This document shows, in pieces, positions 12,358 through 21,944 of a stretch of 64,000 nt of DNA. The first letter of the stretch is position 1. Each line of letters opens with the position of its first letter. The position numbers were made by a program, and so were the translations under genes. Below the pieces are notes generated by a model. The model saw only the letters and a list, made by a program, of their open reading frames with translations. It was not told the DNA's origin and ran no database searches. The stretch covers positions 33,505 through 97,504 of the forward strand of contig NZ_PVLR01000040.1 in NCBI RefSeq assembly GCF_002980625.1. Direction: 5' to 3'. The stretch is from Malikia spinosa. Its GTDB lineage: Bacteria; Pseudomonadota; Gammaproteobacteria; Burkholderiales; Burkholderiaceae_C.

Positions 12358-13429
12358 ACTGCCCGCGATCAACGGCGTACTGGTGGTGCCGCGCTTGCGC
12401 ATCCAGAACGCCAACGCCATTTCCAGCCCGTTGACCTGGGGCGCACCCGCCATGTCGGCGCTGCTGGGCACCATGCAGAGCATCGAGCGCAGCCTGGGGG
12501 CCGAGTTGGGACTCAGCTTCAACGGGGTGGGCGTCATTTGCCATGGTTACGAGGCGCAAACCACCGAGGGGGGCTACACCCGCGCCTTCCGGCTGATGCG
12601 CAACCCCGTCAACAAGGACGGCAGTTCGGCCTCCATCGTGGAAGAGGGGCGCATGCACCTCGACCTCTCGCTGGTGTTTGGTGTCTGGGGCGAGGTTGTC
12701 GGCAGCGATGAGGTCACGCGCCAGCGCGTGGCCCAGGCAGTCGCCGACCGACTGGCCGGCATGCGCGTTGCCGGGGGTAGCGTGATGCCGGCCTGGCCAC
12801 GCAGTGCGGGGGGACCCACCGCGCGGCAGAAGCATCCACAACTGCTGGCGCTGGCGCCGGACGAAGCGGTTCAGGCCAAGGCTTTCCGTCAATGGCGTTT
12901 GCGTTGGTTGCCCGGGTTTGCTCTCGTGTCGCGCGACGACTTGCTGCTTGCCCACCATGCGAAGCTCAAAGCGACCCAGCCCGGCTCAAGCCTGCTGGAT
13001 GCCTGGCTGGACTTGTCGAGGTTGAACCATCACGCCCAGCGGAGTGTTTCGGCACACCCCCAGACAGGTGAGCCAGTGGAAACCGTGACCTGGCAGCACG
13101 ACCGCACCGCTGGCTGGATCGTGCCCATTCCGGTTGGCTACGCCGCACTGAGCCAGCTTTACAGCCCCGGCGAGGTCACTGGCACACGCGACCACAACAC
13201 GCCGTTCCGCTTTGTCGAGAGTGTCTATTCCCTGGGGCAGTGGATCAGTCCGCATCGTCTGAGCCGCGTGAACGATCTGCTGTGGTATGCCGATCACGAC
13301 CCGGACGCAGGCTTGTACCGCTGCCGCAACGATTACCTTGCACCGCCGCCTGCCGTGGCTGTCAGCGCCGAATCAGCGGTCAGCTTCCAGGCTTCATCTT
13401 TCGCATCCCTCGCAGTCGCACAGTATTGA
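12347..13429 (+). CDS. cas5f: Csy2 / Cas5f subunit of the type I-F complex
   Basis: Cas5-type RAMP protein that pairs with Cas8f at the 5' handle end of the crRNA. It has 360 residues, somewhat longer than common Csy2 proteins (about 310-330). The N-terminal GVLVVPRLRIQNANAISSPLTWG segment (split here for reading: GVLVVPRLRIQNAN then AISSPLTWG) is typical of Csy2. It overlaps cas8f by 11 bases and precedes cas7f by 27 bases. A C-terminal tail of about 25 residues rich in Ala, Ser and Val has no recognised role. Confidence 0.92.
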   Translation: MPTELPAINGVLVVPRLRIQNANAISSPLTWGAPAMSALLGTMQSIERSLGAELGLSFNGVGVICHGYEAQTTEGGYTRAFRLMRNPVNKDGSSASIVEEGRMHLDLSLVFGVWGEVVGSDEVTRQRVAQAVADRLAGMRVAGGSVMPAWPRSAGGPTARQKHPQLLALAPDEAVQAKAFRQWRLRWLPGFALVSRDDLLLAHHAKLKATQPGSSLLDAWLDLSRLNHHAQRSVSAHPQTGEPVETVTWQHDRTAGWIVPIPVGYAALSQLYSPGEVTGTRDHNTPFRFVESVYSLGQWISPHRLSRVNDLLWYADHDPDAGLYRCRNDYLAPPPAVAVSAESAVSFQASSFASLAVAQY

Positions 13430-13456
13430 CTCCATCACTTTCAGGAGAGATTCAAC

Positions 13457-14500
13457 ATGGCTACCAAGAAAAATTCCGCTGCCTTGTCCACCGCTTCGGT
13501 GCTGGCCTTCGAACGCAAGTTTGATCCGTCAGATGCACTGTTTCATGCGGGTCTGTGGGCCGAGCGCGGCAACGACAAAGGCTGGCAGCCGATCGCCGTT
13601 CAAACCAAGTCGGTGCGCGGCACGATCTCCAATCGGCTCAAGACCAAGGATCAGGACCCCGCCAAGCTCGATGCAGCCATCGCCAATCCCAATCTGCAGA
13701 CCGTGGACGTTGCCGCCTTGCCCGCTGAAGCCGATACCCTGCGCGTGAGCTATACCCTGCGTGTGCTGGGCGGGGCAGGCATGCCCTCGGCTTGCAACAG
13801 TGCCGAATACAAGGCCAAGCTGCTGCAGGTGGTAGCGAGCTATGTCGCCAACCAGGGTTATGGTGCGCTGGCGACCCGCTATGCCCACAACCTGGCCAAT
13901 GGCCGTTTCCTGTGGCGCAACCGTGTCGGTGCCGAAGCCGTGGAGGTGCGCGTGTCTCACCTGCAGGACGGCCAGTCCGCGCGCAGCTGGACCTTTGACG
14001 CCCTCGGCTTGTCGCTGCGTGAATTCAACGCGGACGCCCCTGAGGTGCGAGAGCTGGCCGAGTTGCTGGTTGGTGGCTTGACTGGCACCCGACATGTGTT
14101 GCTCCAGGTCGTTGCATTTGCGAGGATCGGGTTTGGTCAGGAGGTCTTTCCTTCGCAGGAGCTGATCCTTGACCGTGGTCGCGGCGACAAGAGCAAGACG
14201 CTGTATTCGGTCAACAACGTCGCCGGCATGCATTCGCAGAAGATTGGCAACGCGCTGCGCACCATCGACACCTGGTATCCCGAGGCAGGTGAGCTGAACA
14301 TGGGGCCTATCGCGGTTGAGCCCTATGGCTCGGTCACCACCGAAGGCAAAGCCTATCGCCAGCCCAACAAGAAGTCTGATTTCTACACACTGCTTGACAA
14401 CTGGGTGCTACGCGATGAAGTGCCTTCAATACCGCAGCAGCATTTCGTGATCGCCACGCTCATCCGTGGCGGCGTATTCGGTGACGCTGGCAAGGAGTGA
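13457..14500 (+). CDS. cas7f: Csy3 / Cas7f backbone subunit of the type I-F complex
   Basis: RAMP-fold backbone protein; six copies coat the spacer part of the crRNA and kink it at every sixth base. The 347 residues are standard. Csy3 features include the start region [19 protein letters not shown], the [13 protein letters not shown] segment and the [16 protein letters not shown] segment. A clear AGGAGAG ribosome-binding site precedes the ATG. The six-base periodicity this subunit imposes explains why mismatches at guide positions 6 and 12 of the mini-CRISPR would be tolerated. Confidence 0.95.
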   Translation: MATKKNSAALSTASVLAFERKFDPSDALFHAGLWAERGNDKGWQPIAVQTKSVRGTISNRLKTKDQDPAKLDAAIANPNLQTVDVAALPAEADTLRVSYTLRVLGGAGMPSACNSAEYKAKLLQVVASYVANQGYGALATRYAHNLANGRFLWRNRVGAEAVEVRVSHLQDGQSARSWTFDALGLSLREFNADAPEVRELAELLVGGLTGTRHVLLQVVAFARIGFGQEVFPSQELILDRGRGDKSKTLYSVNNVAGMHSQKIGNALRTIDTWYPEAGELNMGPIAVEPYGSVTTEGKAYRQPNKKSDFYTLLDNWVLRDEVPSIPQQHFVIATLIRGGVFGDAGKE

Positions 14501-14504
14501 CAGC

Positions 14505-15143
14505 ATGTCCAGTTCTGCTCCGGTGGTGACGGTTGATCCATCACTTACCCATTATGTGGAGTTGGCCTTGCTGCCAGATCCTGAGTTCCCAGTCTCGCAG
14601 CTGATGAATGCCCTGTATGCCAAGCTGCACCGTGCCTTGTGTGATGTGCGAGCGAACAATCCGGCCGGATCGGGTATAGGGCTGAGCTTTCCCAGACACC
14701 AGGAGGGCGTTCGTCGCAGTCTCGGTTCAGTGATACGCCTGCACGGTAGTGACACGGCGCTGGACGAACTCATGGCCTTGCATTGGCTCAAAGGCATGCG
14801 GGATCATCTGGAACAGCCGCAACCGGAACTTTTGAAAGTGCCAGACATTTGTCAGGGGCACCGCGTGGTTCGTCGCGTCCAGATCCAAAGTAGCGCAGAG
14901 CGTCTACGCCGACGCCTTGTCAAACGCCATCCGGGTCAAGTGGATGCCGAAGAGGCCTTGCGGCGAATCCCTGATGAGGCCGCCGAGCGTACTTCGCTAC
15001 CCTATGTCCAACTGCACAGTCGCAGCACCGGTCAGCACTTTTTCCTGTTCGTTCAGCATGGACCGCTGCAGACCACGCCACTGCCCGGTGAGTTCAGCGC
15101 TTACGGGTTGAGTCAGCAAGGTGCAACGGTTCCCTGGTTCTGA
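14505..15143 (+). CDS. cas6f: Csy4 / Cas6f, crRNA-processing endoribonuclease
   Basis: Cuts the precursor crRNA 3' of the repeat stem and stays bound to the 3' hairpin as a subunit of the complex. I start at the ATG at 14505, which has AAGGAG eight bases upstream, giving 212 residues, about a dozen longer at the N terminus than the Pseudomonas enzyme. The catalytic histidine is His42 in YAKLHRAL. The arginine-rich helix that grips the RNA major groove is RLRRRLVKRHP (133-143), and the STGQHF motif is near 174-179. The C terminus ends in VPWF, as in Csy4 generally. It is the last gene of the operon, followed directly by the leader. Confidence 0.95.
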   Translation: MSSSAPVVTVDPSLTHYVELALLPDPEFPVSQLMNALYAKLHRALCDVRANNPAGSGIGLSFPRHQEGVRRSLGSVIRLHGSDTALDELMALHWLKGMRDHLEQPQPELLKVPDICQGHRVVRRVQIQSSAERLRRRLVKRHPGQVDAEEALRRIPDEAAERTSLPYVQLHSRSTGQHFFLFVQHGPLQTTPLPGEFSAYGLSQQGATVPWF

Positions 15144-15283
15144 TCAGGCTCGCACCCTTTTTTCTTCGAGGAGGTTCAGTCCTATTGAAATCAACAGGTT
15201 ACGTTGGTGTCCGGAAGAATGGTATTGTCGATGGTTTTCGGAAATATCTTTTAAGATCAATGCTTTAGCCTCAAGATGGTCTT
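15144..15283 (+). promoter_or_regulatory. CRISPR leader
   Basis: A 140-base A+T-rich segment between cas6f and the first repeat. New spacers should enter at this end, because the repeats here are all identical while those at the far end are decayed or truncated. I could not identify a convincing promoter within it. It shares the octamer AACAGGTT (15193-15200) with the region upstream of cas1. Confidence 0.75.
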
Positions 15284-18200
15284 ATTCACTGCCGCATAGG
15301 CAGCTCAGAATAATCAGGAGTTTGAAATTAGCCATGCCATCCCATTCACTGCCGCATAGGCAGCTCAGAATAGTTGCAGACCTGCCGCAGCCGTCGCCAG
15401 TGGATTCACTGCCGCATAGGCAGCTCAGAATTAATAGCGACCCGCAGCAATGGAAAACTCCTGATTCACTGCCGCATAGGCAGCTCAGAATCTGGACCAC
15501 GAGGACGCCAAACGCGTTGAACCATTCACTGCCGCATAGGCAGCTCAGAATTTCGAGCGCTTGACGCCGGAGATGGTGACTCGATTCACTGCCGCATAGG
15601 CAGCTCAGAATATCGTCAACCCGATCACCGGGGGCGCTGCCTGATTCACTGCCGCATAGGCAGCTCAGAATTCACAGGAGGGGCGACGGTTGCGGTAGTC
15701 GAAATTCACTGCCGCATAGGCAGCTCAGAATTGTTGAGTCTGACCTAATGGCTCCTGGTTCACATTCACTGCCGCATAGGCAGCTCAGAATTCGCAGAAC
15801 CCGAACGGATCGCCGTTCTTGTCATTCACTGCCGCATAGGCAGCTCAGAATCAGGCCGATTTTGCGGCAGAGAGGGCCGCTGTATTCACTGCCGCATAGG
15901 CAGCTCAGAATATCGAGACCAGAGCACTGGCGGACATTGCTCAATTCACTGCCGCATAGGCAGCTCAGAATAAGATCAGTGCGTTCCAACTCGGCAGTAG
16001 AAAATTCACTGCCGCATAGGCAGCTCAGAATAGAGTTGCCAATGTAAGCACCTGAGCCCTCTTATTCACTGCCGCATAGGCAGCTCAGAATAATACCCAC
16101 GGCGAATGAGCCAGTACAGGTACATTCACTGCCGCATAGGCAGCTCAGAATTCATCAATGACCAGGATGGCCCCATCGGGCAAATTCACTGCCGCATAGG
16201 CAGCTCAGAATAGTAACGAGGGGGCGATCATGCCGAATGTCATATTCACTGCCGCATAGGCAGCTCAGAATAAGCACATTGACCCGGAAGACCTCTTCCA
16301 GATATTCACTGCCGCATAGGCAGCTCAGAATGAGCAGCCACAACGTCTATCACAGGCGTTTTCATTCACTGCCGCATAGGCAGCTCAGAATTCCTGGAAT
16401 TGCAATTCCTGTCGAGCCATCGCATTCACTGCCGCATAGGCAGCTCAGAATTGCAGCAGCACTGATGCCAGAAGCCAAGTCACATTCACTGCCGCATAGG
16501 CAGCTCAGAATATGCTGGCCACAAGGACGCTGGAAACGCTAGAATTCACTGCCGCATAGGCAGCTCAGAATTGCTGCCATGCGTTTTGCTGCCAATGCAC
16601 CTAGATTCACTGCCGCATAGGCAGCTCAGAATATACGCGCAGCATAAGAAACACATGCAGGTTCATTCACTGCCGCATAGGCAGCTCAGAATAGGTGCGG
16701 CACTCGTCATTAGAAAGGCCCGGAATTCACTGCCGCATAGGCAGCTCAGAATTAATCTCGGCACTTATTTTTATGTTTATGAGAATTCACTGCCGCATAG
16801 GCAGCTCAGAATGGTTCGTGGTATTCCCCGTGCTTTATTCATTGATTCACTGCCGCATAGGCAGCTCAGAATTGTTGAGTCTCCCCAGTCTGTCCCTGTC
16901 CCTGATTCACTGCCGCATAGGCAGCTCAGAATTGATCCGCAGGTTAATCCATTAACTCGTCCTTATTCACTGCCGCATAGGCAGCTCAGAATTCCTGGAA
17001 TTGTTATACCTGTAGAGCCTATCCATTCACTGCCGCATAGGCAGCTCAGAATTCGCCCGTGACCAGCCGTTTATCCGTGGCTGTATTCACTGCCGCATAG
17101 GCAGCTCAGAATATTGTGTGCGGCGCTCTCATGGCTCGGCTTGCATTCACTGCCGCATAGGCAGCTCAGAATCTTCGTCTCGCCATTTGCCGGGTGCCAA
17201 TGTGATTCACTGCCGCATAGGCAGCTCAGAATACCAACATTTAATGAGCCATTAAATCGAACGGATTCACTGCCGCATAGGCAGCTCAGAATATGAGCGC
17301 ACCACAGACGATAGACAGAGCAGAATTCACTGCCGCATAGGCAGCTCAGAATCTGTCATGAAATTACAAATTGTGGTGAATTCAATTCACTGCCGCATAG
17401 GCAGCTCAGAATTAGAATTATTGCCGGTGCTATCGTTTTAAATCATTCACTGCCGCATAGGCAGCTCAGAATTCGTCAATTACCAGGATTGCACCATCTG
17501 GTAAATTCACTGCCGCATAGGCAGCTCAGAATATTTCGGACCCTCATCCGCTGCACCAATTCAAATTCACTGCCGCATAGGCAGCTCAGAATTGGTCGGG
17601 CTCGATCTCGGCCAGGGCGATCATATTCACTGCCGCATAGGCAGCTCAGAATAACGACAACCGGCATGACGCTGATTTTTCTCAATTCACTGCCGCATAG
17701 GCAGCTCAGAATTACCCGGTCGAGGTGTCTATCCTCTCCAAGATATTCACTGCCGCATAGGCAGCTCAGAATAAGAAAACCGGCAAGCCGTATTCGATCG
17801 GCAAATTCACTGCCGCATAGGCAGCTCAGAATACAGTGGGTGCCGGTGCGGGTTGCGACTGCGCATTCACTGCCGCATAGGCAGCTCAGAATACGACGGC
17901 CAGCTGATCCACATGCTGCACTACATTCACTGCCGCATAGGCAGCTCAGAATTGGCCCGCAGCGTCTCCAAGTGGGTATGGCGCATTCACTGCCGCATAG
18001 GCAGCTCAGAATAACGTGGTCAAGGGTATGGAAATCCTGGGGACATTCACTGCCGCATAGGCAGCTCAGAATTTTCGGCAATCATTATAAGGGACTACCT
18101 CACTATTCACTGCCGCATAGGCAGCTCAGAATAACACCTGAGGGCACCCACATGAGCATCAACCATTCACTGCCGCATAGGCAGCTCAGAATACAGCCAT

Positions 18201-21000
18201 TACCAATAAGCTGGACGCGCTGTAATTCACTGCCGCATAGGCAGCTCAGAATATGAGCAAGCGCGCGGGCGTTTCGTTCCGCAAATTCACTGCCGCATAG
18301 GCAGCTCAGAATTGCACGGTGGTCAGCACTCGGCCGGGATCGACATTCACTGCCGCATAGGCAGCTCAGAATTCATCGGCTCCCCCGAGTCGGTCTCTTC
18401 GTCTATTCACTGCCGCATAGGCAGCTCAGAATTAATACCGATCCCCAGAAATGGAGAACTCCTGATTCACTGCCGCATAGGCAGCTCAGAATTCTCCAAG
18501 ATCGAGCACCTCCAGCCGCCGTTCATTCACTGCCGCATAGGCAGCTCAGAATTGACTGGGCACCGGTCGAGCGCATCTGCCAGGATTCACTGCCGCATAG
18601 GCAGCTCAGAATATACAGCATGGCATGAGTCATTTTATGAATGGATTCACTGCCGCATAGGCAGCTCAGAATTACCCGTAAAAAATTGTCACATGATGAG
18701 TTTTATTCACTGCCGCATAGGCAGCTCAGAATATGATGACCGCCTGGGACGGGTCATGAACGTCATTCACTGCCGCATAGGCAGCTCAGAATATCGTCAA
18801 GTTTGACAAAGTAGCGGACGCCGTATTCACTGCCGCATAGGCAGCTCAGAATATGAGTACCGGTCTTGAGCCGGGATGCCTGCTATTCACTGCCGCATAG
18901 GCAGCTCAGAATGCCCTCCTGAGAAACAATCTCAATACAGCAAAATTCACTGCCGCATAGGCAGCTCAGAATCTCTTCGATTGCCACTTGACCCGCGTCG
19001 ACCTATTCACTGCCGCATAGGCAGCTCAGAATATCACCGCGAACGTGCCCGCTTGGACGTGTCCATTCACTGCCGCATAGGCAGCTCAGAATGTTGTTCA
19101 GCAATGGTCAGGACTGCCGGCTTGATTCACTGCCGCATAGGCAGCTCAGAATTTGCTGCCCATGTAAAAGGAACGCTCGCGCCCATTCACTGCCGCATAG
19201 GCAGCTCAGAATAGCAGGAATAGATGGGCCGCCGCGCCAGTCGTATTCACTGCCGCATAGGCAGCTCAGAATACCGACAAGGAACGCCTCGATGCCGAGC
19301 TCGAATTCACTGCCGCATAGGCAGCTCAGAAAGATAGCGTCGGCAAAGCCTTCGGCCATGGCTTATTCACTGCCGCATAGGCAGCTCAGAAACGGTGGAT
19401 TGATCCGAATGATTTTGCCGGCGAATTCACTGCCGCATAGGCAGCTCAGAAAGACTCGAATCGGCAGTCGGTGTGATGCTCGAAATTCACTGCCGCATAG
19501 GCAGCTCAGAAACGAAAAGCTGAACGAGCGCCGGGTGGCGATCAATTCACTGCCGCATAGGCAGCTCAGAAAGCCACGCTGCGCCAGTCCGAGGGCCGCA
19601 TCCTATTCACTGCCGCATAGGCAGCTCAGAAAAGATAGCGGGGCTGGCCACGGTGCCGGCCATGATTCACTGCCGCATAGGCAGCTCAGAAAGGGAGCCG
19701 ATGGGCATTTGTGGCGCGCGCAAGATTCACTGCCGCATAGGCAGCTCAGAAAAGTGCCAGGCCGCCACTGACGTCATCGAAGCTATTCGCTGCCGCATAG
19801 GCAGCTCAGAAACGGAGCTGCGCGACCCGGCGAGCATGACGCGCATTCACTGCCGCATAGGCAGCTCAGAAAACCCAGCGCCGGCACCTGCGGACGATCC
19901 AGAGATTCACTGCCGCATAGGCAGCTCAGAAAGGTGAGCGCAGACAAGCTGTACCGGGTCAACGATTCACTGCCGCATAAGCAGCTCAGAAATCGTCCAG
20001 CTTGACCGCCGCCTTGAACGGCTCATTCACTGCCGCATAGGCAGCTCAGAAAAAGAAGCAACCGAAGGGCGAAAAACCATTCGAATTCACTGCCGCATAG
20101 GCAGCTCAGAAAGTGCAGGTCATCGAACAGTCGGCGCGTGTCCGATTCACTGCTGCATAGGCATCTCAGAAATCTGGGCGTCTCTGTAGGTGGCGCGCAG
20201 CGTCATTCACTGCCGCATAGGCAGCTCAGAAATTGCCCGAGGTCGACCACTTCGACCACCTACCATTCACTGCCGCATAGGCAGCTCAGAAAACATCAAC
20301 GGCGACCCGACCGACAACCGCATCATTCACTGCCGCATAGGCAGCCCAGAAACGGACCAGGGCATCACCACGGGTATGCTGCTGATTCACTGCCGCATAG
20401 GCAGCTTAGAAATGTTCAAGGGTGGCCGTTCGGTCGAGTTCGACATTCACTGACCGCATAGGCAGCTCAGAAATTGGTGGAATTTTAAGCCTGACCGGAT
20501 TCCAAAATTCACTGCCGCATAGGCAGCTCAGAAACGGTGATGACGGCTGACAGCGACACGACCGCGATTCACTGCCGCATAGGCAGCTTAGAAAGTTACG
20601 CAGGAGCTGCCGACCTGATGGACAAGATTCACTGCCGTATAGGCAGCTCAGAAAAAGATGGATATCCGCCATCGGCAACTGATGGAATTCACTGCCGCAT
20701 AGGCAGCTCAGAAACAACCCTTGTCGCCACGAGCCTTGCGCAGGTCATTCACTGCCGCATAGGCAGCTCAGAAATCGTCGACGGTCCAGTAGTGCCGAAA
20801 GGCGAGATTCACTGCTGCATAGGCAGCATCAGAAATGCTCGAAAGTCATGAATCGGCCAGAAGGGGCATTCACTGCCGCATAGGCAGCTCAGAAAGCTAT
20901 GCGCGGCAAGATCACGTTCACCCGACCATTCACTGTCGCATAGGCAGCTCAGAAATCGACCAGCTGGAACGGCTCTATGGTCTGCAGATTCACTGCTGTA
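15284..21000 (+). CRISPR. Type I-F CRISPR array, 96 repeat units (last truncated), 95 spacers
   Basis: Repeats of 28 bases begin ATTCACTGCC, have a CTGCC/GGCAG stem with a GCATA loop, and end CTCAGAAT or CTCAGAAA. Spacers are almost all 32 bases (period 60); the one ending at 16604 is 33. I counted 22 repeats from 15284 to 16544, 65 from 16605 to 20445, 8 from 20507 to 20928, and a truncated unit at 20988. The first 67 repeats end in T and look identical; the remaining 28 full repeats (19305 onward) end in A, and from 19785 they gather substitutions and small insertions (for example 20145, 20445, 20807). The gradient puts the leader at 15144-15283. The array reading frames that seem to encode SLPHRQLRI repeats are artefacts. 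Confidence 0.98.
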
Positions 21001-21127
21001 CTCGCTAGGCCAGGGTCGGCCTGATATAGTCGCTCGCCCGCCCGGGCAGAGCGGTATCGGCACGGCGTGACATCGAAGATGTGCTGCCAGCCAGGCTATG
21101 CTGCAAGAAACTGATTTTCCAGAACAT
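20988..21127. other. Junction of the CRISPR trailer with a duplicated effector 3' tip
   Basis: The last repeat starts at 20988 and breaks off after about 13 bases. From 21001 on, the minus strand reads a copy of the last codons of the lipase-like gene (in-frame ASDYI.PTLA then stop, ending at 21003-21005). This copy is closely similar to the segment at 22740-22869. There is no functional trailer; the array and the effector/immunity locus are fused directly. Confidence 0.8.
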
Positions 21128-21919
21128 TCATAGCCCGCAGGGCATGGTCACACCGCGCTTGGCCAAGGCGGCGGTGAAGACGCGCCAGCCGTCGGCGGCT
21201 TCGGGCAGTGGGTCGTCCCCGCGCTTGCCGCCGTCAAAGTGGCAGAACTTCTCGATCGCAGTACGACGTACTGGGCGCGGGTTCTTGATCTCGGGTGAGG
21301 TGTAATCGAGCAGCTTGAGGTCTATGCCGGCCTCGACCAGATAGGCGGCCCTGTAGAAGTCGGTGCCGTTCAAGGCGTAGTGCAGCGCCGAGCCTGAAAT
21401 CGGATGCACATAGTTGATGTCGGCGCCACGCTCAACCAGCAGCTTGATGACTGGCAGGTTGTGTCCCATGACAGCGTTCTGCAATAACGACATCTTTTGG
21501 TACCGTTCACTGGGGGGCGGAAACCAGTTCGTGCCGATGCCATTTTCCAGCAGAACCTTGACCACCTCGGGGTCAGCGTTGTCACGCGACACAGCATAGG
21601 ATGGCACGCTCTCGCCATTCGATAGCATCGAGACCGGATCGGCGCCAGCCTTGAGCAGCAGCTCCATCACCCGCGGCGCGTTACGACGCGCACGCAGCGC
21701 ATAGTGCGTCACCGTCATGCCTTCTTGGCCGACGAACTTGACCGGCGCACCGGCCTTGATCAGTTTCTCGATGCGGGTCAGGTCGCCATCCTGTGCAGCA
21801 TTGGCCAGCTGCGCCACCCGCGGGTCGGCGAACACCTTGTCGGTCGTGATCATGGAGCCTCCAATGGCGGATTGAAAAAGAAAGAGCAGCTGGAACAGGA
21901 GTTCAGAGAAAACGCCCAT
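21128..21919 (-). CDS. Ankyrin-repeat protein, probable immunity protein (copy A)
   Basis: A 263-residue protein with four to five ankyrin-type repeats (AAQDGDLTRIEKLIKAGAP, THYALRARRNAPRVMELLLKAGA, then NLPVIKLLVERGADINYV). A hydrophobic N-terminal stretch (SELLFQLLFLF) suggests membrane anchoring or export, and the C-terminal region ends WRVFTAALAKRGVTMPCGL. It is one of four tandem copies downstream of a lipase-like gene. By analogy with ankyrin-type immunity proteins for phospholipase effectors, it probably protects against that effector; this is inference. Copy A is the last of the series and carries changes such as FCHFDGGK, so it may have a shifted specificity. An internal ATG with a GGAGG site could give a shorter, cytoplasmic form. 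Confidence 0.8.
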   Translation of the reverse strand: MGVFSELLFQLLFLFQSAIGGSMITTDKVFADPRVAQLANAAQDGDLTRIEKLIKAGAPVKFVGQEGMTVTHYALRARRNAPRVMELLLKAGADPVSMLSNGESVPSYAVSRDNADPEVVKVLLENGIGTNWFPPPSERYQKMSLLQNAVMGHNLPVIKLLVERGADINYVHPISGSALHYALNGTDFYRAAYLVEAGIDLKLLDYTSPEIKNPRPVRRTAIEKFCHFDGGKRGDDPLPEAADGWRVFTAALAKRGVTMPCGL

Positions 21920-21944
21920 CTTGTCCTCGCTATTTCCAGAATAT

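Noticed and set aside
15732..16903. Spacers at 15732 and 16873 as a further homologous pair
   Set aside because: They share the first ten bases (TGTTGAGTCT) but diverge after that in both DNA and translation; not enough to call.
15121..20851. Long open frames with repeated SLPHRQLRI or IHCRIGSSE blocks
   Set aside because: They are translations of the 60-base CRISPR repeat-spacer unit, which is a multiple of three and so keeps frames open. There is no start or ribosome-binding pattern.
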